Assembly: GCA_028284065.1 (NCBI GenBank)
Contig: JANQSJ010000008.1
Span: forward strand, 434,001-498,000
DNA length: 64,000 nt
Reading direction: 5' to 3'
Origin: Parvularculaceae bacterium
GTDB lineage: Bacteria > Pseudomonadota > Alphaproteobacteria > Caulobacterales > Parvularculaceae
The notes below the pieces were generated by a model. It saw only the letters and a list, made by a program, of their open reading frames with translations. It had not been told where the DNA came from and made no database searches. The translations under genes and the position numbers were made by a program. Of the stretch, positions 46,749 through 53,302 are shown piece by piece; the stretch's first letter is position 1, and each line of letters starts with the position of its first letter.

Positions 46749-47300
46749 GTGACCGATAATCTGAAATTTCGCGATCCCGTCGCTCTCGCCCTTACGGCGA
46801 GCCTCGGGGGCAGCGTCGCCCTGCTCGCCGGCGCGCACGCCTTTGAGGCGATGGGCTATGACCCGTGCGCCCTCTGTCTCGACCAGCGCGAGGCCCATTG
46901 GACCGCCGCCGCCGTTGCGGCCGCAGGACTGGTGGCGGCGCGGCTGTTGCGGGCGTCGACCGCGGCCGTCGCCGCAGTGGGCGCGACCGCTTTCGTCTAT
47001 GCGTTGAGCGCCGGGCTCGCCTTCTACCATACGGGCGTCGAGTTCGGTTATTGGACCGCCTCCGCCTGCGACGTATCCGGCGCCAAGGGCGTCAGCGTCT
47101 CGGACTTCGCCGACGCGCTGGAGGCGACCGCGACCGAGGGCGGGTGCTCGGAGGCGGCATGGCGCTTTCTCGGCGTCTCCATGGCGGGCTATAATCTTCT
47201 CTTTTCGTCGGCCCTGTGCCTCGCCTGCCTCGCCGCTTCCCTCATCTCGACGCGGCGCCTGCGCGAGCCGGCTGAACTGGAGCGCGGCTATGTCGGCTGA
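46749..47300 (+). CDS. dsbB: Disulfide bond formation protein B (DsbB-like)
   Basis: A 183-residue membrane protein with four helices. The quinone-proximal CALC motif lies in YDPCALCLDQREAHW, and a second cysteine pair sits in the periplasmic loop (ACDVSG...GGCSEA). It reoxidises DsbA and passes electrons to ubiquinone. No DsbA is beside it. Start taken as GTG 46,749; TTG 46,728 is possible. It overlaps coq7 by 11 nt, a known alphaproteobacterial pairing. Confidence 0.85.
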   Translation: MTDNLKFRDPVALALTASLGGSVALLAGAHAFEAMGYDPCALCLDQREAHWTAAAVAAAGLVAARLLRASTAAVAAVGATAFVYALSAGLAFYHTGVEFGYWTASACDVSGAKGVSVSDFADALEATATEGGCSEAAWRFLGVSMAGYNLLFSSALCLACLAASLISTRRLREPAELERGYVG

Positions 47301-47901
47301 AGATATATCAGTAAACGACGCATCTCCTGCGGACGCCGACGCGGAGGAGGCGTTCTTCCGCCACCACCGTCCGGGGCCGAATGATGCGCGGGCGGCGGAG
47401 ATGATCCGCGTCGACCATGCCGGCGAATATGGCGCGGTGCAGATTTATCGCGGCCAGCGCGCTGTGTTCGACGCCCTGCCGGGAAAAGCGCGGCTGTCGA
47501 ACTTGTTGAAGGAGATGGAGGACGGTGAGCAACACCATCTTGCCGAGTTTGACCGCCTGATCGCCGAACGCGGCGTCCGGCCGACGCTTTTCGCGCCGGT
47601 CTGGAACGTCGCCGGATTCGCGCTTGGCGCCGGCACGGCCCTGATGGGCGAGAAGGCCGCCATGGCGTGCACCGCCGCCGTCGAGGAAGTCATCGAGAAG
47701 CACTACGCCGTTCAGGCCGAAGAACTCGACACGGCCGCGGACCCGCTCGCCGCGACGGTGCGCCAGTTCCGCGACGACGAGCTTGAGCACAAGCACACTG
47801 CGGAGGAAAACGGCGCGGAGGACGCGCCCGCCTATGGCCTCCTGCGCGCCGTCATCCAGGCGGGGTGTCGCGTGGCGATCCGGCTTTCCGAGAAGATCTG
47901 A
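47290..47901 (+). CDS. coq7: Demethoxyubiquinone hydroxylase COQ7
   Basis: A 203-residue di-iron hydroxylase of ubiquinone synthesis. Iron ligands: RVDHAGEYGAVQIY, EMEDGEQHHLAEF, AVEEVIEKHY and RDDELEHKHTA, the two ExxH sets of the family. It converts demethoxyubiquinol to hydroxyubiquinol, upstream of the quinone used by DsbB and the alternative oxidase in this window. Confidence 0.96.
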   Translation: MSAEDISVNDASPADADAEEAFFRHHRPGPNDARAAEMIRVDHAGEYGAVQIYRGQRAVFDALPGKARLSNLLKEMEDGEQHHLAEFDRLIAERGVRPTLFAPVWNVAGFALGAGTALMGEKAAMACTAAVEEVIEKHYAVQAEELDTAADPLAATVRQFRDDELEHKHTAEENGAEDAPAYGLLRAVIQAGCRVAIRLSEKI

Positions 47902-48041
47902 ACCGCCGGCGGCGCCTGCCTCGGGCAGATGCTTAAATCGCCGACTTCCTTATCAACCCTCTCTTATCCGCGTCTGCTCTAGGATTGGCGTTTCCATGCG
48001 GCTGATGTGGGAATGGCGCTCGCCAGGCGCCCGCAATCTGC

Positions 48042-48057
48042 TACACTGACCAGTGTA
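48042..48057. promoter_or_regulatory. Palindromic operator-like site upstream of alkB
   Basis: TACACTGACCAGTGTA, a near-perfect inverted repeat (7/8 per arm), 31 bp before the alkB ATG. Size and position suit a TetR-type repressor. No regulator gene is nearby. Confidence 0.55.
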
Positions 48058-48088
48058 ACGACCGCGCGGCCAAGGGGAGTCGAGGCGC

Positions 48089-49300
48089 ATGTTCACCGCG
48101 GAAAGCGCTGACGGCCGGCAGATCGAATACCGGGACGGCAAACGGCATCTCTGGCTCTTGTCCCTTTCGCTCGCCCTCGTTGCGCCTGTCACGGTCGGGA
48201 TTTTCTTCTGGAGCGGCGGCGCGCCCGTCGCGACGCTATTCCCGCTTGCATACATTTACTTAATCGTTCCGGCGCTCGATCTCGTGTTCGGGGAGGACCC
48301 CTACAACCCGCCCGAGGAAATCGCGCCGCTCATGGCGGACGATCCGTTTTACCGTCGGCTGCTCCACGTCGCCGTTCCGATATTCTATGCAAGCTTTCTC
48401 GTTGTGTGCTGGTTCGTCGGAACGACTGACCTGCCGTGGTGGTCGATGCTCGCCCTCGCCTGGGGATTCGGCGCGCTTCACGGCGATGTGCTGACCATCG
48501 GGCATGAGCTTGGCCATAAGACAAATTCGACCGATCGCAGGATGGCGCAGATCGTCAATTCGCTCATCGGTTATGGGCATTTCTGCATCGAGCATAACCG
48601 CGGGCATCATGTCTGGGTGTCGACTCCGGAAGATCCGGCGAGCGCGCGCATGGGCGAAAGCGTCTATCGTTTCGCGGGCCGTGAATTGCCCGGGACGTTC
48701 CGCCGCGGACTGGAGCAGGAGCGCCGGCGTCTCGCCACGCGCGGCAAAGGCTTCTGGTCATTCGAGAATGAAATCCTGCAGGGCTACGCGCTGACGGCGC
48801 TCGTCGCGGTCGTCGTCATCCTCGCCTTCGGGCCGAAAATGATCCCCTTTCTGGCGATCCACCATTTCGTCGGCTGGTACGCCCTCACCCAGGCGAACTA
48901 TGTGGAGCACTACGGATTGAAGCGCGCGAAACGGGCCGACGGCCGCTACGAGCCGGTTGCGCCGCGGCATTCATGGAACACCAACCACATCGTCTCAAAC
49001 CTGATGCTTTTCCATTTGCAGCGCCATTCCGACCACCACGCCAACCCGCTGCGGCCATACCAGTCCTTGCGCAACTTCCCGGACCTGCCCCGTCTGCCGA
49101 GCGGATATCCCGGATGTTACGCCCTCGCGGCGATCCCGCCGCTCTGGTTTGCGGTGATGGACCGGAAAGTGGCTGACTGGGCCGGCGGCGACCTTGATCG
49201 CGCCAATGTCGCCCCGCACGCGCGCGACAGGCTCTACAGGCGATATCACCAGCCGGTTGAGGCGCCGCAGGCCGAAGATCGCGTCCCGGCGGCTGTCTAG
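48089..49300 (+). CDS. alkB: Alkane 1-monooxygenase AlkB
   Basis: A 403-residue membrane di-iron hydroxylase. The histidine boxes HELGHK, EHNRGHH and LQRHSDHH and the signature NYVEHYGL are intact, with about six helices. It hydroxylates medium-chain n-alkanes at the terminal carbon using rubredoxin. Rubredoxin and its reductase are not adjacent. Monocistronic, with the palindrome at 48,042-48,057 upstream. Confidence 0.96.
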   Translation: MFTAESADGRQIEYRDGKRHLWLLSLSLALVAPVTVGIFFWSGGAPVATLFPLAYIYLIVPALDLVFGEDPYNPPEEIAPLMADDPFYRRLLHVAVPIFYASFLVVCWFVGTTDLPWWSMLALAWGFGALHGDVLTIGHELGHKTNSTDRRMAQIVNSLIGYGHFCIEHNRGHHVWVSTPEDPASARMGESVYRFAGRELPGTFRRGLEQERRRLATRGKGFWSFENEILQGYALTALVAVVVILAFGPKMIPFLAIHHFVGWYALTQANYVEHYGLKRAKRADGRYEPVAPRHSWNTNHIVSNLMLFHLQRHSDHHANPLRPYQSLRNFPDLPRLPSGYPGCYALAAIPPLWFAVMDRKVADWAGGDLDRANVAPHARDRLYRRYHQPVEAPQAEDRVPAAV

Positions 49301-49450
49301 CTAGAGCCGTTGGGGGGCCGGCGGCGCAATGCGGGCGCGGATCGCCGCGACGGCCCGCCGCACCGTCGTATGGACGACATAGACGCCCACCAGCACGCTG
49401 AGGCCGCCGATAAAGCCGATCAGGCAGAAACTCGCTGGGGTCACAGGCAT
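49301..49450 (-). CDS. Small single-pass membrane protein (49 residues)
   Basis: ATG at 49,450 with GAGGAAG in front. The 49 codons give one hydrophobic span (SFCLIGFIGGLSVLVGVYVV) followed by a basic, Ala/Pro-rich tail RRAVAAIRARIAPPAPQRL. Its stop abuts the alkB stop in convergent orientation. No family recognised. Short, but the ribosome site and membrane span support it. Confidence 0.55.
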   Translation of the reverse strand: MPVTPASFCLIGFIGGLSVLVGVYVVHTTVRRAVAAIRARIAPPAPQRL

Positions 49451-49758
49451 AACTTCCTCTCCGCGAGGCTACGATCGTTAGGCTCGCCTGCCGGGTCTCA
49501 AAAAATCGTGTCTATTTTCAGCTGCTTGGTTAACCTCCAGTCGATGGAGACATTGAGGCCGGCGGGCGTTTGCCTGACGCGGATTTCCCGCTAACCTCGA
49601 CGCGTTGGTTAATGACCGACCCCGGCGCTGCGTCGCGGGGGATGGGGATATTGCCTTAATGCGGGGGGACCGGGGCGCCTCCGGGCGGGTAATGCGCCAA
49701 AAGGGCGTTGTCTCTCGCGCGTCAAGCGCCTTCAGGCGAGCGAACGAGGGGCGGCGGG
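49451..49758. other. Divergent intergenic region before the Ntn-hydrolase gene
   Basis: About 308 bp with no convincing gene. It holds the divergent promoters of the small membrane protein and the Ntn hydrolase. GTTAACCTCC (around 49,529) and GTTAATGACC (around 49,605) share GTTAAnnnCC, but no promoter hexamers stand out. Confidence 0.45.
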
Positions 49759-51042
49759 ATGACCTCCGAAGTTGTGTTGATGAACCGGCAAGCCGTCGCC
49801 ATGGCGGCGGACAGCGCGGTCACGATCTCCGGCCAGGACTGGATCAAGACATATCAGTCGGTAGACAAACTTTTCCCGCTCGTTGACGGCCACCCCGTCG
49901 CGATCATGATTTACAACAACGCTGAAATCATGTCGACGCCGTGGGAGACGGTGATCTCTCTCTACCGCGACGCGATGCGCGGCCAGGCGCTCGACACGGT
50001 GCAGGACTACGCCGAAGACTTCATGAACTTCCTGTCCGGCAACCCGGACCTTTTTCCGCCAGACCATCAGGATACAGAATACTTCAAGATGGTCGCCGTG
50101 GTCTTCTCCGCCGTCGCCGAAGACTTCGAGATGCAGGTGCGCCGTTTGCAGGAGACGGGCGGCGGCCGGGTGCGCGAGCACCTCTCGTCGATATTCGAAT
50201 ATGTGGTCGGCCAGCTCCACGAGGATTATAAACGGTATCCGGACGACAGCGCGCGGGGCGACCTTGAGTGCTTTCCAAAGGGCATGGATGAGCAGGTGCG
50301 CCGGCGTTATGGCGGCGACGTCGAGCACCTTATCGACAGTCTTCTTTCGGCCATTAGGAACGAGCACGGCGCAATCCAGGTGTCGGATGAGACCCGCAAC
50401 CGCCTGCGCGACATCGCGGTCTTCGTCGCGACGCGCGATGCGTTCTTCGAGCACTATACCGGCGTCGTGTTCGCCGGCTTCGGCGCGCGGGAGAAGTATC
50501 CTGCCATGCGGTCCTATCTTTCTTCGGGCGTCGTTCTCGGCATCCTGAAGCGCAAGAACGACCGCACGGTCGACATGACCGCGGACGGCGGGCCGGTGGT
50601 GCAGCCCTTCGCGCAGGACCGCATGATCAAGACGTTCCTTACCGGGATGGACGAATATCAGCGCAGGTTCATTTTCGGCGAGACCTTGAAGCTCTCCGTC
50701 AACATCGCAAGCGAAGTGATCGGGTCGACGCCGAATCTCTCCGATACGCAGCGCGAGACGCTTCTGCGCAACTACTCCGAGACGAATATGCGCGTCGCGC
50801 TGGGCGAATTCTTCAGGTCAATCGACGGCTATCAGTATGCGGTGCATACGCGGCCAATCTATCGCGCTATCGCCTCCCTGCCGAGGCGCGAGCTTGGCGA
50901 GACGGCCGCGTCGCTCATCAAGCTCAACAGCTTCCAGCAGAAGGTCATGCACGCGATTGAGACCGTCGGCGGGCCGATTGACGTGGCGGTCATCACGCGC
51001 AGCAGCGGACTGGAGCTTAAGCGCGACAAGCCGGACCTTTAA
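49759..51042 (+). CDS. Proteasome-type Ntn hydrolase with large helical insertion
   Basis: A 427-residue protein. With ATG 49,759, Met removal would expose Thr as residue 1. Counting from that Thr, Asp17 falls in MAADS, Val20-Thr21 align with proteasome beta subunits, and Lys36 in VDKLFPL matches the K33-LF of archaeal beta subunits. The C-terminus has GGPIDVAVITRSSGLE, close to the beta-subunit end IDVAVI. VVFAGFGAREKYPAMRSYL resembles the later strand pair. Between about residues 80 and 225 a mostly helical insert splits the core, doubling the length. It is not HslV or Anbu. Likely a self-activating protease or amidase; substrate unknown. Followed by a partner gene after 56 bp. Confidence 0.7.
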   Translation: MTSEVVLMNRQAVAMAADSAVTISGQDWIKTYQSVDKLFPLVDGHPVAIMIYNNAEIMSTPWETVISLYRDAMRGQALDTVQDYAEDFMNFLSGNPDLFPPDHQDTEYFKMVAVVFSAVAEDFEMQVRRLQETGGGRVREHLSSIFEYVVGQLHEDYKRYPDDSARGDLECFPKGMDEQVRRRYGGDVEHLIDSLLSAIRNEHGAIQVSDETRNRLRDIAVFVATRDAFFEHYTGVVFAGFGAREKYPAMRSYLSSGVVLGILKRKNDRTVDMTADGGPVVQPFAQDRMIKTFLTGMDEYQRRFIFGETLKLSVNIASEVIGSTPNLSDTQRETLLRNYSETNMRVALGEFFRSIDGYQYAVHTRPIYRAIASLPRRELGETAASLIKLNSFQQKVMHAIETVGGPIDVAVITRSSGLELKRDKPDL

Positions 51043-51098
51043 CCAGAGTTGCGGCGCGGGCGCCGCCCTCGGCGGCCGCGATAAGGAGCGAGCAAGAT

Positions 51099-51536
51099 AT
51101 GAGCGACGAACGCCTGAAGCGCATCTGGAGCGGTTTCGAAACCAAGACCTCCCGCCGGCTGACCGGCAGCGGCGTCGACAACATTGTTGCGCCGAGCCGC
51201 GCGCGCGAGCAGGAGGTCCCATTCGACGATCCGCCCGCGGGGTATGCGGCGCCGGCCGCAGCGGCGTTTGCGGCGCTGAAGCGCGAACTCGCCGACAAAG
51301 AACGGCGCGGGGCGAAGGGCCGCAAGGCCGCGGCCGGTCCCGCGCCTGCGTCGTCCTTTGGCGCGCGCACGCCGCCGGGCCCGCACGAGCCGATGGCGGA
51401 AATGCTAAAAGGCCTCGCCGCGACGGAGCGGCGCGTTGAGCGCCCGCCGCTCGACTATGCGGCGTTCAGGGCGTCGCTCGCGACCGACGCGCTGAACGGG
51501 GGCCGCCGCAGGAAGAAGTTCCTGGGTCTCTTTTAG
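51099..51536 (+). CDS. Hypothetical protein downstream of the Ntn hydrolase
   Basis: A 145-residue basic, Ala/Pro/Arg-rich protein preceded by AAGGAGCGAGCAAG. The N-terminal ~35 residues (ERLKRIWSGFETKTSRRLTG) could be helical; the middle is low complexity; the end is GGRRRKKFLGLF with a hydrophobic tail. No domain recognised. Its position suggests a role with the Ntn hydrolase, as substrate, adaptor or regulator. Confidence 0.6.
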   Translation: MSDERLKRIWSGFETKTSRRLTGSGVDNIVAPSRAREQEVPFDDPPAGYAAPAAAAFAALKRELADKERRGAKGRKAAAGPAPASSFGARTPPGPHEPMAEMLKGLAATERRVERPPLDYAAFRASLATDALNGGRRRKKFLGLF

Positions 51537-51544
51537 CGGCGGCC

Positions 51545-52078
51545 CTATTCCGCAGCTTCCGTCGCGATGGCGTTTAAGGCGCCGGCGACCTTGCCTGCGC
51601 GCGGGGCAAGCGCCGCTGCGCCATCGCCGAGCGCGCCGATCTCGGCCTCTATGTCGGTTACGGCGACAAACGTCGCGCCCTCTGCGTCCTCGTAGACGAG
51701 GGCCTTCAGTGGCAGGACGATTCCCATCAGCGGCTCAGCCTGCATAATCGGCGACCCGACGGTCGGATTGCCGAAGATAATCAGGGTGGAGGGCGGAAGT
51801 TCCGCGTCGACTGACGCCGCGCCGGCGGCGTGATCGACGATGGCGAAGACATTAAGGCCCCGCGTGTCGATGGCGGCCTTCAGGTCGGCGAGGGTCGTCG
51901 CGAAGTCCTTGCTTGAGGCCCGCACCTTCGCGCGCAGGCCCTCCGTCTCCGCATACTCCGCGTTCGGCTTCTCATGGTGTTTGGCGCTCGCCGATGCGGC
52001 GCATCCGGCGGCGGCGAGCGCGGCGAGCGCTGCGACGGCGATCTGTCCGCCGGCGATGTGTCTTCTGGCGATGGTCAT
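51545..52078 (-). CDS. DUF302 domain lipoprotein
   Basis: A 177-residue lipoprotein starting at ATG 52,078 with signal QIAVAALAALAAAGC (lipobox AAGC). The DUF302 domain follows: KDFATTLADLKAAIDTRGLNVFAIVDHAAGA and TLIIFGNPTVGSPIMQAEPLMGIVLPLKALVYED. The fold is widespread; the function is unsettled. Convergent with the Ntn-hydrolase pair. Confidence 0.88.
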   Translation of the reverse strand: MTIARRHIAGGQIAVAALAALAAAGCAASASAKHHEKPNAEYAETEGLRAKVRASSKDFATTLADLKAAIDTRGLNVFAIVDHAAGAASVDAELPPSTLIIFGNPTVGSPIMQAEPLMGIVLPLKALVYEDAEGATFVAVTDIEAEIGALGDGAAALAPRAGKVAGALNAIATEAAE

Positions 52079-52198
52079 GTGGAATTCTCCCTGTGGCTGG
52101 CGGCAGTTAGCGGGATCGGCGAAGGCTGCGCAACAACGCCGGCGCGCCATCCCGGTCACAAGCGCCGCAGCGGCGAACGCATTCGCGTGAGCCGGCGG

Positions 52199-53131
52199 TC
52201 AGCCATCTTCCAGCGCGCGTTCGATGACGCGCCGTTCGGCGAGCAACGCCTGGCGGCCCTGTTCGATAAACTCATCGGCTCGGTCGAAAGAAATCGGCGT
52301 CGCGTCGCGCATGTCCGGCTTCAACAAGACGTCCGGCCGGTCGAGTTGCAGCCGCGCGCGCGACAGGTGCATCTGGAAGATGTCAGCCGTCGCATAGGCG
52401 GTTTCGAACAATTGCGGGCGCGCCTGTTGGCGCGCCTTGGCGAGGGCGAGCTGCTCGGCGACCCAGCGCTGCGTGTCTTCGATCAACCTTGAGACGGCGT
52501 CGGTCAGCTTTTCCGCGGGCCGCATCGCCGGGCGCTCAATAACGGCCGGTACGCTCGGCGGCGGCGGATCGAAGCGCTCCAGGACTTTCGGCACGGCGGT
52601 GAGGTCGACCGCAACCACGACGTCCGCCCCGAGATCGCGCGCGAGCGACACCGGCGTCGGGTTGGACACCGCGCCGTCGACGAGCCATCGCCCGTCACGT
52701 TCGATCGCGTGAAAAAGAACCGGGATTGCGCTCGACGCCCTCAGCGCCGGCAGCAGCGGCCCTGTGGTCATCCAGACCTCCGCCCCGTTCCCGATGTCCG
52801 TCGCCACCGCGCCGAACTTCGCCGGCAGGTCTTCGATGGACCGGTCGAATTCGGCGAAGGCGCTGAACGCCGCGCGGCCGTCAATAATGCCGCCGGGACC
52901 GGGGCTGAGCGAGAACGACGAGACGGCCGACAGGGGGCTCAGCTCCCGCGCCCAGGTCTCGAACGCTTCGAGGGCGTCGCACAGATAGGCGCCGCCGACG
53001 AGCGCGCCCACCGAGGCGCCGGCGATGACGTCGGGCGCGACGCCGATTTCCTCAAGGCCCCTTAAGACCCCGATGTGCGCCCAGCCGCGCGCCGCGCCGG
53101 CGCCAAGCGCAAGTCCGAGTTTGCGAGCCAT
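52199..53131 (-). CDS. Patatin-like phospholipase (RssA family)
   Basis: A 310-residue patatin. GAGAARGWAHIGVLRGLEE forms the oxyanion loop, GASVG is the GxSxG nucleophile elbow, and VDGAV holds the dyad Asp, so the Ser-Asp dyad is complete. A ~90-residue C-terminal helical extension follows. Cytoplasmic or peripheral lipid acyl hydrolase; substrate unknown. Confidence 0.92.
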   Translation of the reverse strand: MARKLGLALGAGAARGWAHIGVLRGLEEIGVAPDVIAGASVGALVGGAYLCDALEAFETWARELSPLSAVSSFSLSPGPGGIIDGRAAFSAFAEFDRSIEDLPAKFGAVATDIGNGAEVWMTTGPLLPALRASSAIPVLFHAIERDGRWLVDGAVSNPTPVSLARDLGADVVVAVDLTAVPKVLERFDPPPPSVPAVIERPAMRPAEKLTDAVSRLIEDTQRWVAEQLALAKARQQARPQLFETAYATADIFQMHLSRARLQLDRPDVLLKPDMRDATPISFDRADEFIEQGRQALLAERRVIERALEDG

Positions 53132-53302
53132 GCCGTCTCCCTCCTCGCCATCATCCTAGCCGGCAATTGCGGCGAGGCCGAGACCGCCGCCTAGGCGTTG
53201 CGGGCGAAGCAGCCCACTGTCCCGCGCTACCGCAACGGGCCGGGGCGTAAGACCCCCGCAAGCCCGTGCGCAGTCATTCCTGGACGGGAGCGGTGAAAGC
53301 TC

